5,219 bases of DNA from NCBI GenBank assembly GCA_016929035.1, contig JAFGJP010000224.1, positions 1 through 5,219 of the forward strand. The letters run 5' to 3'. A program made the translations under genes and the position numbers. The stretch is from Candidatus Auribacterota bacterium (GTDB lineage: Bacteria; Auribacterota; JAFGBW01; JAFGJP01). Below the pieces are notes generated by a model. The model saw only the letters and a program-made list of their open reading frames with translations, was not told where the DNA came from and ran no database searches. Positions 1-5,219 of this stretch are shown here, in pieces. The number at the start of each line of letters is the position of its first letter. Positions within the stretch are counted from its first letter, which is position 1.

Positions 1-41
1 TCATCATGAACCACATAGGATTCATGACTCCTCGCAATGAC
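1..41 (-). repeat. Interspersed GTCATTGCGAG-type repeat with internal hairpin, cut by the left edge
   Basis: Read on the minus strand from 41, this begins GTCATTGCGAGGAG and continues off the left edge. Inside it, 4-10 (TCATGAA) pairs perfectly with 21-27 (TTCATGA). CC at 11-12 can extend the stem with GG at 18-19 around one bulged A, leaving the loop ACATA. The start matches a short interspersed extragenic repeat that I recall from many environmental genomes, where it usually ends in a CGAAGCAATCTC-like sequence; that end would lie outside the window. It is non-coding and its function is unknown. Confidence 0.6.
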
Positions 42-75
42 GACTTTTTTCGTTTTACGTATTTCGAGAAATGCT

Positions 76-105
76 GTCATTGCGAGCAAAGCGAAGCAAC
101 CTCTG
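76..105 (+). repeat. Second GTCATTGCGAG-type repeat, opposite orientation
   Basis: Positions 76-86 (GTCATTGCGAG) are the exact reverse complement of 31-41, giving an 11-bp inverted pair separated by 34 bases. This copy continues as CAAAGCGAAGCAACCTCTG, which is the compact form of the element (GCGAGC...GCGAAGCAA-CTC). The two copies are head to head and could form a stem-loop in RNA or a cruciform in DNA. No protein or known RNA family is implied. Confidence 0.6.
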
Positions 106-122
106 TGAAAATCCGTGCCGTG

Positions 123-152
123 CCCCGTTTTCGCTGAAAGCGATTCACGGGG
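123..152. repeat. Two-part stem-loop
   Basis: CCCCGT (123-128) is complementary to ACGGGG (147-152). Inside them TCGCT (131-135) is complementary to AGCGA (139-143), closing on a GAA loop. The two stems are separated by a small internal loop (TT against TTC). No T-run follows on either strand, so it does not look like an intrinsic terminator. It may be another interspersed repeat or a structured remnant. Confidence 0.45.
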
Positions 153-197
153 TTCCTCCGTGGTTAATTTTATAATCATTATGCGAAGCATACCTTT

Positions 198-239
198 TAT
201 CGTGTATCATGAATCTTGTATCGTGTATCGTGTATCTGA
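198..239. repeat. Heptamer tandem repeat (TATCGTG)n, six units
   Basis: Six consecutive 7-base units can be read: TATCGTG, TATCATG, AATCTTG, TATCGTG, TATCGTG and TATCTGA. Three are identical and the others differ at two or fewer positions in most cases. It is a short degenerate minisatellite in non-coding DNA, so its copy number could vary between strains. Confidence 0.7.
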
Positions 240-251
240 TATATAAGCTCC

Positions 252-283
252 TTATTTTTGATATTTGATTTTTTATTTTTGAT
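252..283. repeat. T-rich direct repeat, 21-base period
   Basis: TTATTTTTGAT occurs exactly at 252-262 and 273-283, within a strongly T-rich run that continues to about 294. On the minus strand this is an A-rich tract downstream of the O-antigen ligase gene, so it does not supply a terminator U-run for that gene. Confidence 0.5.
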
Positions 284-320
284 TTTGTTTTTTTCGTCCC
301 TCGTCCCATATCACACGGTT

Positions 321-344
321 TACCCTGAGTGAAATCGAAGGATC
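321..344. repeat. CCTGAG...TCGAAGGATC-type interspersed repeat at the ligase stop
   Basis: The plus strand reads TACCCTGAGTGAAATCGAAG followed by GATC, directly abutting the TAG stop (345-347) of the minus-strand ligase gene. Sequences of the form CCTGAG(N)TCGAAGG are, from memory, common dispersed repeats in environmental bacterial genomes. Only one copy is present here, so the repeat assignment rests on recognition rather than on internal evidence. Confidence 0.4.
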
Positions 345-1868
345 CTACGGTTCTACTCTCTGTATATAATCCCTCTCCACGAGCCGGACAATATAGGCCC
401 TCTCGATCCCCATGAGGACGACGATATGCAGAAAAATATAATGGAGGGTGTTCGTGTCAAAGAATGAATGCACAAACGAACCGCAAACAACTCCCATAAT
501 GCCTATCGCAATCATCCTTTCCCACTTTTTCAGCTTTTCTCTTTTTAAAAACAGGAAAAGCCTTGTGATGACCAAGAGGTAAAAGACAAGCGCGGCCAGC
601 GCTATAAAAACACCCATCTCAACAGCGAGGTTCAGGTAAAGGTTGTGCGCATGAAAGGATTCAAAGCTGATCTTCTGCGTTTCATAATGAATCCTGTCAA
701 AAAAAAGCATCATGTCAACGATGTAAGCCGGTCCGAACCTGCTGTAAAACTCTTCCCCCATGTTCAGAAACCCGACTCCCAGCCACGGAGAATCCTGGAT
801 CATCTGCAGGGAGTATTCCCATATCTGGCTCCTTCCGCTGAGGCCTGTGGACAGGCGAAGGTAATAAATTATTTTATCAATATAGACAATAATAAACCCC
901 GCCATGCCCGCAGCGCCGGCAAAAACCATTTTCCAGAAATGCTTCGGGCGGATATAGAGAAGGGCCACGCCGCATCCGACCATATAGTTGAGAAGCCCGC
1001 CTCTGCTGGACGCAAGGATCAGAGCCAGAGATACGGCAAGAAAAGAAACGCCGAAAAAAGCCCTGTAAGATCTCTTCCTGTGAAAATAAAAAAGACCAAT
1101 AAGAATCGGAGCAATGGACGCCAAGACAGCTCCGTAAATATTCTGATGATAGAAAACAGCCCGGCTTTTGAACTGGCCGAGTTCGCCTGTTGCCCAGCCT
1201 ATCTTGACCGTAATGTACCGCCAGCTGATGGGAACGATGTACTCATTCAAAAAGAGAAATATCTGCTTTCTCACGACAATCCACTGAAGGATCCCGTAAA
1301 AAGCAAGGATTGTTACAACAAGACACAGGTTCCTGACAAAAATATGGACCCGCCTCCTTGTCCTCAGGTAGTCGTTCAGGACAACAAGGAAAAAAGAAAA
1401 GATCGGGAAAGCGATCCCTTTGACCAGGGTTTTCCCGGGATATTCAGCCGCCAGGGCCGAGAGAAAGAAAAAGGCAACGAAAAGATACAGGAACTTTCCG
1501 CTGAAGCCGAAAGACTTCAGCCTGATCCTGACAATGGGCTCGCTGTGCCTCCTGAACGCCCAGATAAGGGGAAAGACGATCAGCGTCGCCAATGTGGCTA
1601 CCGGCACAGCAACGGAAATGAATTCAACAGGGGAGTCCTGAAAATAGATCCCGAAAAGCATGAGAAAAAGAGCAAGGTCTGTATTCGTGTACACGATGGC
1701 GATGACAAAAACGGTAATAAGAACAGCTACGGAGAAGAGGTACTCATAATTCGTAAAGAAGCATATCATCCATCCGAGAAAGAGGATGGAAACAAGAATC
1801 ATCCCCATCCTGAAAAAGTTTTCTCTCTCGCCGTCATCTCCCGGTGAACCGGATGGAAGAAAATCCAT
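345..1868 (-). CDS. O-antigen ligase / Wzy-type polysaccharide polymerase (Wzy_C family)
   Basis: A 507-residue polytopic inner-membrane protein with about a dozen hydrophobic helices spread between residues 22 and 490. Family motifs appear in order: SRAVFYHQNIYG (235-246), ASSRGGLL (286-293), GRSQIWEYSLQMIQDSPWLGVG (345-366) in a large loop between helices, and HAHNLYL (406-412) followed by the EMG helix start. This is the arrangement of the WaaL/Wzy_C family, which transfers lipid-linked glycan on the periplasmic face, either onto lipid A core or onto a growing chain. The ATG at 1868 has a GGAGGT ten bases upstream and no better start. The gene lies 8 bases after the chain-length determinant, which favours a polymerase role, but sequence alone does not separate ligase from polymerase. 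Length is within the normal family range and the gene is intact. Confidence 0.88.
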   Translation of the reverse strand: MDFLPSGSPGDDGERENFFRMGMILVSILFLGWMICFFTNYEYLFSVAVLITVFVIAIVYTNTDLALFLMLFGIYFQDSPVEFISVAVPVATLATLIVFPLIWAFRRHSEPIVRIRLKSFGFSGKFLYLFVAFFFLSALAAEYPGKTLVKGIAFPIFSFFLVVLNDYLRTRRRVHIFVRNLCLVVTILAFYGILQWIVVRKQIFLFLNEYIVPISWRYITVKIGWATGELGQFKSRAVFYHQNIYGAVLASIAPILIGLFYFHRKRSYRAFFGVSFLAVSLALILASSRGGLLNYMVGCGVALLYIRPKHFWKMVFAGAAGMAGFIIVYIDKIIYYLRLSTGLSGRSQIWEYSLQMIQDSPWLGVGFLNMGEEFYSRFGPAYIVDMMLFFDRIHYETQKISFESFHAHNLYLNLAVEMGVFIALAALVFYLLVITRLFLFLKREKLKKWERMIAIGIMGVVCGSFVHSFFDTNTLHYIFLHIVVLMGIERAYIVRLVERDYIQRVEP

Positions 1869-1876
1869 GAACCGCT

Positions 1877-4036
1877 TTACCTCCAGATTTTGTCAATGAA
1901 AGGAAAAGCCGGAATAGGCGACGTTTTCTTGGCAATGAAAACGTGAACATTCTTACCTTTGACCTGGCCGGATTTAAAAAAGTGCTCCACATCTTCGATC
2001 GGGGTCTTGTCATACTGCGTGACGAGGATCGTCATGTCGGCAAACTGGATGACCTGCTGCCAGTCATCGGATTCATGAGTGGGCGTATTCTCAATAAATA
2101 TCACTTTATAATGGCGCCGGAGAATAGGGAGAAAATCCTTGAGATGGGCCAGCAAATAGTATTCCGCAGGAGAAACGCCCTTGCCTCCTGTATAGATATA
2201 GTCGATTCCGTCCTTTGTCTTTTTTGAAAGAATGCCTTCCAGCTTGTCCTCATATATCTCTTCTGTCTGGAAGTGGTCTTCTTCGGCCTGCGAAAGCCCG
2301 TCAAGAGCCGGGTACTGGATAGTTCCTGAGCAGTTAAGGTTGATGATGATCGGCTTGAGGCCCAGCTTCTGGAGAAAAACAGCCCAGTGATGAATCAGAA
2401 ACGATTTGCCTTCCTTGCCGTTTACGCTGACCACCTGGACAACAAGCGAGCTGCCGTTGGTCGATGAATAAAGCGTCCGCGTGAAGTCTTTCACGTTCCT
2501 TTCTGAAAAAACCCGGCTTCCCATCTGGACCGAAGCAAATTTCGGAACAGTCTTCAAAGACGAAATGCCTTTTTGAAACTCGGCGAGGTCCTCTTTTGAG
2601 CGGACCCGCCTTCTGGGAAGATCAATGAAAAGAACAATAAAAAGGCAGACTGCCGCGGCTGAGCCGAGGCATACAATGAGGATGATCAGCTTTCCGGACG
2701 TTTTGACCGGCGGAAGCGGTTTCGATATGATCTTGACGACCTGAAGCTTTTCCTTGTTCATGGCGATGCGGTTTTTTTCCATTTCCTGAACAAGGAACTG
2801 GTAAACGTTCTGAGCGGTCGTGATATCCATCTTGAAGCGTACCATTTCCATTTCCAGCGCCGGAAGCTCTTTTAACTTTCGCTCATAATCCTGAACAATG
2901 CCTGTCAGGGCTTCTTTCTGAGCAAGAAGAGAATACTTTTCTGTTTCATTTTCTACGATCCCTTTGAGAACGTCCTGAATAAAAGGCTCAGTCGGGAGGT
3001 TTTCATAATTGTCATTGACCAGTCTTCTGATCTGATCTTTCATCTTGCGCTTGAGTTCTTCGATCTGCCTTTTGATCGAGTCGGCCGCACCGGGCGTGGC
3101 GTAGCGGTTGCGCAAAGAATTGAAATACTCCAGCTCCAGCTGGATCAGGGTATTTCTTGATTCAACAAGGGAAGACGCGTCGAACATCTCATCCGATTTC
3201 CTGAGGTTTGTGGCATATTTGGCAAATTTTTCTTTCAGGTTTTCTATGATCGCCGCTTTTTCTTTCAGAGAGACATCCACGATATTGAGCTGAGAATTAT
3301 ATCGGCTGATGGTCTCCAGGTCGATCTTGGCCTCCAGAGCAAGCGAATCGCTGAGAGCGATGTTGTACTCCCTCTGGAAACGCTCCATGCGGTCCTGTAT
3401 CTCATGCATCTCCTGCCGCGCCCTTTTGACTTCCGATTCTACAAAGTCGAACTGCAGCTTGGCTTCGCTGTGCATCAGGTCAAGGAGCTTCTTGGAATAT
3501 TCCGATATAAGGACATCGACTATTCTGTCGACTTTATCCCTGTAGGGATAATCCGCTCTTATCTGCAACACGAACGTGAAGGGCGCGTTTTTAATGGTGA
3601 GGATCTTTTTTCTCAGATTGATGATCTTTTTTCGTATCTTCTTTTCTTTCTTTATCTGAAGACCATCTTCTGTGGTGTATTTTTCCGAAAGCTTATCCCA
3701 CAGTCTTCCAACGGTGAGATGAAAATAATCATACTTGACATCCTCGATGAGGTCCAGCTGTTCGACGACTTCCCGGAGCACGGCATCGCTTTCCATGATG
3801 GCCATATTGGTCTTCATGTAGACCAACGCGCTTTGAGCCTCCATGCTGGGCGACTCGACCGAAGTCAGAGAAAGGTTAGGGCTTATCATGATCTCTGCTT
3901 CAGACCTGTAGATCGGAAGAAAAATGATCTTGATCAGAAAAAGCCCGATAAAAAAAACAAAGATAAAAGTAAACAGGAAAAACCTGCGGAAAAGGATCTC
4001 AAATAAACGCGATAAAAGCCTGGTCAGTTCCTTCAT
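1877..4036 (-). CDS. Wzz/GumC-type polysaccharide chain-length determinant with a degenerate BY-kinase-like domain
   Basis: A 719-residue inner-membrane polysaccharide co-polymerase. After a basic N-terminus come membrane helix 1 (about 19-39), the Wzz-like segment PIYRSEAEIMIS (41-52), long charged predicted coiled coils (about 182-392), a GNVR-like stretch with NVYQFLVQEME (410-420), the proline motif SKPLPPVKTSGK (438-449) and membrane helix 2 (about 449-471). The cytoplasmic C-terminal domain resembles BY-kinases: NGKEGKS (539-545) at the Walker A position, IIINLN (563-568) where the Walker A' motif normally carries aspartates, and IFIENTP (646-652) where IDTPP is usual. There is no C-terminal tyrosine cluster, so kinase activity is doubtful although the P-loop lysine remains. 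I chose the ATG at 4036, with AAGGAAG upstream; an in-frame GTG at 4090 abuts the -10 box and cannot be the start of a transcript from that promoter. It probably controls chain length for the polymerase encoded next. Confidence 0.87.
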   Translation of the reverse strand: MKELTRLLSRLFEILFRRFFLFTFIFVFFIGLFLIKIIFLPIYRSEAEIMISPNLSLTSVESPSMEAQSALVYMKTNMAIMESDAVLREVVEQLDLIEDVKYDYFHLTVGRLWDKLSEKYTTEDGLQIKKEKKIRKKIINLRKKILTIKNAPFTFVLQIRADYPYRDKVDRIVDVLISEYSKKLLDLMHSEAKLQFDFVESEVKRARQEMHEIQDRMERFQREYNIALSDSLALEAKIDLETISRYNSQLNIVDVSLKEKAAIIENLKEKFAKYATNLRKSDEMFDASSLVESRNTLIQLELEYFNSLRNRYATPGAADSIKRQIEELKRKMKDQIRRLVNDNYENLPTEPFIQDVLKGIVENETEKYSLLAQKEALTGIVQDYERKLKELPALEMEMVRFKMDITTAQNVYQFLVQEMEKNRIAMNKEKLQVVKIISKPLPPVKTSGKLIILIVCLGSAAAVCLFIVLFIDLPRRRVRSKEDLAEFQKGISSLKTVPKFASVQMGSRVFSERNVKDFTRTLYSSTNGSSLVVQVVSVNGKEGKSFLIHHWAVFLQKLGLKPIIINLNCSGTIQYPALDGLSQAEEDHFQTEEIYEDKLEGILSKKTKDGIDYIYTGGKGVSPAEYYLLAHLKDFLPILRRHYKVIFIENTPTHESDDWQQVIQFADMTILVTQYDKTPIEDVEHFFKSGQVKGKNVHVFIAKKTSPIPAFPFIDKIWR
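1879..1884 (-). promoter_or_regulatory. Ribosome binding site of the ligase gene, overlapping the upstream stop codon
   Basis: GGAGGT on the minus strand lies 10 bases before the ATG at 1868. It falls inside the last codons of the chain-length gene (TGG AGG TAA). Ribosomes ending on that gene would therefore clear or occupy this site, which suggests translational coupling. Confidence 0.8.
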
Positions 4037-4048
4037 TTCAAACAAATA

Positions 4049-4055
4049 CTTCCTT
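4049..4055 (-). promoter_or_regulatory. Ribosome binding site deciding the start of the chain-length gene
   Basis: AAGGAAG on the minus strand lies 12 bases before the ATG at 4036. The spacing is somewhat long. The alternative TTG at 4045 would leave only 3 bases, and the GTG at 4090 lies upstream of the expected transcript start, so the ATG is the best choice. Confidence 0.6.
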
Positions 4056-4080
4056 TCAAAATGATATACAAATACACTTA

Positions 4081-4109
4081 ATTTTAACACATTAAATTAA
4101 TAATGTCAA
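4081..4109 (-). promoter_or_regulatory. Sigma-70-type promoter of the polysaccharide gene pair
   Basis: On the minus strand TTGACA (4109-4104, a perfect -35) is followed by a 17-base spacer and TAAAAT (4086-4081, five of six matches to the -10). The spacer ends in TGT, giving an extended -10 TGn. Transcription should start near 4074, leaving a leader of roughly 38 bases before the ATG at 4036. The surrounding sequence is AT-rich. This is the only near-consensus promoter I found, and it serves the chain-length and ligase genes. Confidence 0.8.
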
Positions 4110-4121
4110 CTTTTAATATTT

Positions 4122-4138
4122 TTGTAGTTATTCTACAA
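4122..4138. promoter_or_regulatory. Inverted repeat upstream of the promoter, possible operator
   Basis: TTGTAG (4122-4127) and CTACAA (4133-4138) form a perfect 6-bp inverted repeat around a 5-base centre. The centre lies about 56 bases upstream of the predicted transcript start and 12 bases from the edge of the -35 box. That position suits an activator binding as a dimer. No family-specific consensus is recognised, and in AT-rich DNA a repeat this short could arise by chance. Confidence 0.4.
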
Positions 4139-4249
4139 CTTCTTGATTGAAAGATAGTAGCGACATAAATAGTGATTTATATAAACCGAAATAAAGAAAT
4201 AAATTAGGAAAAATCATGTGCTTTTTTGAAAGTCGCTTTTATCAAACAA

Positions 4250-4678
4250 TCAGAAAAAATCCTGAAAAACAGCTATTAGAAGAGCAAGCAGCGACGTTAT
4301 GAAAATAAAAAAGAAGTTGGCCGTGTCTTTTTTTGAGCGGACAGAGCACAGGAAACCTCTGATAAAAGCCTTTTCCTTGTCGTCTAAAGGCGTACCTGAG
4401 CTCAATTTTTCATCAAGGTCCATTTTTTCCAGATTTTTTTTAATACGGATATTCTGCCTGAACTTATAGAGGAAAAAAAGCGTAAATCCTAAGATACCCA
4501 CATACCAGAAAATCTTGGCCCAGAGCTGGCTGAATTCCAGGACCACATTGACCAGCCTGACAGAGAGCGTTGCCACAAGACCGATAAAAAGAAAGACCCA
4601 CGATGCGGTCGTGTCCGCGCATTCTTTTCGAAAATCACAGTTTTCGCACTTTCTCATGCCTGTTATCTTTTCGTTCAT
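4250..4678 (-). CDS. Hypothetical small membrane protein with N-terminal cysteine motif
   Basis: A 142-residue protein that I do not recognise. The N-terminus holds Cys-X2-Cys-X5-Cys (C11, C14, C20; CENCDFRKEC), which could bind zinc or another metal, with a fourth cysteine at 111. Three hydrophobic stretches follow: about 27-47, 53-72 and 120-138. Between the second and third lies a charged loop with a DDKEKAFIRGFL segment (99-110). The ATG at 4678 is preceded by a weak AGGG four bases upstream; an internal ATG at residue 8 would still keep the cysteines. The gene is separated by 126 bases from the GGDEF-PilZ gene and by 213 bases from the chain-length gene, which has its own promoter, so membership of either transcription unit is unclear. 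Codon use and composition look like those of its neighbours, so I consider it a real gene of unknown function. Confidence 0.72.
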   Translation of the reverse strand: MNEKITGMRKCENCDFRKECADTTASWVFLFIGLVATLSVRLVNVVLEFSQLWAKIFWYVGILGFTLFFLYKFRQNIRIKKNLEKMDLDEKLSSGTPLDDKEKAFIRGFLCSVRSKKDTANFFFIFITSLLALLIAVFQDFF

Positions 4679-4708
4679 TCAGCCCTGAAAAAATACCATG
4701 AAAGAAAT

Positions 4709-4738
4709 AAGATAGCCAGGATTTTTTTGATTTGTCGA
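4709..4738 (-). promoter_or_regulatory. Weak candidate promoter of the small membrane protein gene
   Basis: On the minus strand TCGACA (4738-4733, five of six -35 matches), an 18-base spacer and TATCTT (4714-4709, four of six -10 matches) lie 31 bases or more before the ATG at 4678. The -35 element overlaps a short direct repeat, so the match may be coincidental. Confidence 0.25.
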
Positions 4739-4759
4739 CAGTCAAAGGTCTGCAGTCAA
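4734..4759. repeat. Imperfect 12-base direct repeat
   Basis: GTCGACAGTCAA (4734-4745) and GTCTGCAGTCAA (4748-4759) differ at two positions and are separated by two bases. They resemble the short-unit tandem arrays in the left-hand non-coding region in style but not in sequence. No binding protein is implied. Confidence 0.45.
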
Positions 4760-4804
4760 TGGCAGAAATGATGTGGAGTGGAAAAATATGGGCTGAGGTA
4801 CGGC

Positions 4805-5219
4805 TCAATACCTGATGTAGCAGAGGAGCTGTTCTTCTATTTCAGGGGTCATTTCTTTCATGTGGATACCCACAAGAAAAAGATGTTCGCCTGTTTTTCT
4901 CTGGTGTACGATCTGACAGGGAACGCAGGCCGGTTCGTCTTCCTGAGAAAAGTGAACATAGCAAAGACCAGGTCCCGTCGAGACTGATGCTGAAAACAAT
5001 AGCAGCATGCCCCTCTGTGAGACATTCAGTACGTCAACGGCCTGGAACTTTTCACTTTTCCCTTCCGGCACAAGGCCAACGTGCATCTTCGAGGAAGGTT
5101 TGACTCTCATCCACCTTCTCTGCTCGACGACCACGCGATCCCGTCCTTTCTCCTTGGCCCTGTAAAGAGCCTTGTCTGCGACCGCCAGCAGCTCCTCCGA
5201 CCCCTTGCCATTGAAAGGA
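4805..5219 (-). CDS. GGDEF-PilZ protein, 3' portion (N-terminus beyond right edge)
   Basis: The open frame continues past the GTG at 5134 to the window edge, giving 137 visible residues. The first ~30 are the end of a GGDEF (diguanylate cyclase-type) domain: EELLAVADKALYRAKEKGRD, then RVVV. The PilZ c-di-GMP-binding domain follows almost without a linker: RRWMR (RxxxR, visible residues 34-38), NVSQRG (N/DxSxxG, 65-70) and LVGIHMKEM near the end. Both arginines and the Asn-Ser-Gly motif are kept, so c-di-GMP binding is likely. The GGDEF signature itself lies outside the window, so cyclase activity cannot be judged. Starting the gene at the GTG at 5134 would wrongly leave a stand-alone PilZ protein. 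Its position upstream of polysaccharide genes suggests control of polymer production, by inference only. Confidence 0.88.
   Translation of the reverse strand, partial: PFNGKGSEELLAVADKALYRAKEKGRDRVVVEQRRWMRVKPSSKMHVGLVPEGKSEKFQAVDVLNVSQRGMLLLFSASVSTGPGLCYVHFSQEDEPACVPCQIVHQRKTGEHLFLVGIHMKEMTPEIEEQLLCYIRY

Larger units (their letters stand above)
1..344. other. Gene-free repeat-rich region
   Basis: No open reading frame with a plausible start, ribosome binding site or recognisable protein was seen on either strand. The region is filled by different short repeats: two opposed GTCATTGCGAG elements, a stem-loop, a heptamer array, T-rich direct repeats and a TCGAAGG-type element. A small palindrome ATGC-GAA-GCAT lies at 181-191. 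No convincing intrinsic terminator for the gene ending at 345 is visible on the minus strand. Confidence 0.7.

Noticed and set aside
1..105. CRISPR-like array
   Set aside because: The two repeat copies are inverted, not direct, differ in their interiors, and there are no evenly spaced spacers.
645..1847. 400-codon open frame on the plus strand
   Set aside because: It is fully antisense to the O-antigen ligase gene. Its product is rich in Lys, Asp, Pro and Arg without domain motifs, as expected when hydrophobic codons are read on the opposite strand.
2101..2304. 67-codon frame on the minus strand in another phase
   Set aside because: Lies wholly inside the P-loop domain of the chain-length gene and shows no family similarity or ribosome binding site of note.
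3404..4006. 200-codon open frame on the plus strand
   Set aside because: Antisense to the chain-length gene, with no recognisable motif; the opposite strand has clear family features.
4200..4249. Possible terminator after the small membrane protein gene
   Set aside because: Only a 4-bp AAAG/CTTT stem is present with no proper T-run directly after it.
4785..4807. Possible terminator after the GGDEF-PilZ gene (TGAG...CTCA then ATATTTTT)
   Set aside because: The stem is only four base pairs and the T-run is separated from it, too weak to call.
4778..4987. 69-codon open frame on the plus strand
   Set aside because: Mostly antisense to the PilZ-coding region, whose RxxxR and NxSxxG motifs are unambiguous.

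Overview
This 5.2 kb window looks like a chromosomal segment from a Gram-negative bacterium, carrying part of an exopolysaccharide or O-antigen locus next to a cyclic-di-GMP gene. All supported genes are on the minus strand. The short interspersed repeats at the left end (the GTCATTGCGAG type and the CCTGAG...TCGAAGG type) resemble elements I associate with Desulfobacterota, Nitrospirota and some candidate phyla. That is only a suggestion, and the window has no rRNA or other phylogenetic marker.

Reading in the direction of transcription (right to left): (1) 5219-4805 is the 3' end of a gene for a GGDEF protein with a C-terminal PilZ domain; it runs off the right edge. (2) 4678-4250 encodes a 142-residue membrane protein with a Cys-X2-Cys-X5-Cys motif before its first membrane helix; I do not recognise it. 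(3) 4249-4037 is an AT-rich gap with a near-consensus sigma-70 promoter (-35 at 4104-4109, -10 at 4081-4086) and an upstream inverted repeat. (4) 4036-1877 encodes a Wzz/GumC-type chain-length determinant with a C-terminal P-loop domain that resembles a BY-kinase but has lost its acidic motifs. (5) 1868-345 encodes a Wzy_C-family O-antigen ligase or polymerase, whose ribosome binding site overlaps the stop codon of the previous gene. (6) 344-1 has no gene and holds several kinds of short repeat and hairpin.

The Wzz-like and Wzy-like proteins form a natural pair: one assembles or ligates lipid-linked repeat units at the outer face of the inner membrane, and the other sets chain length. Their tight spacing and the promoter before the first gene point to a two-gene transcription unit. 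The adjacent GGDEF-PilZ protein could tie polymer production to c-di-GMP, but that link rests on proximity only. The observations I rate highest are the degenerate kinase-like domain fused to the chain-length protein, the GGDEF-PilZ fusion hidden by an internal GTG codon, and the promoter with its possible operator. I see no clear sign of a wholly new system.
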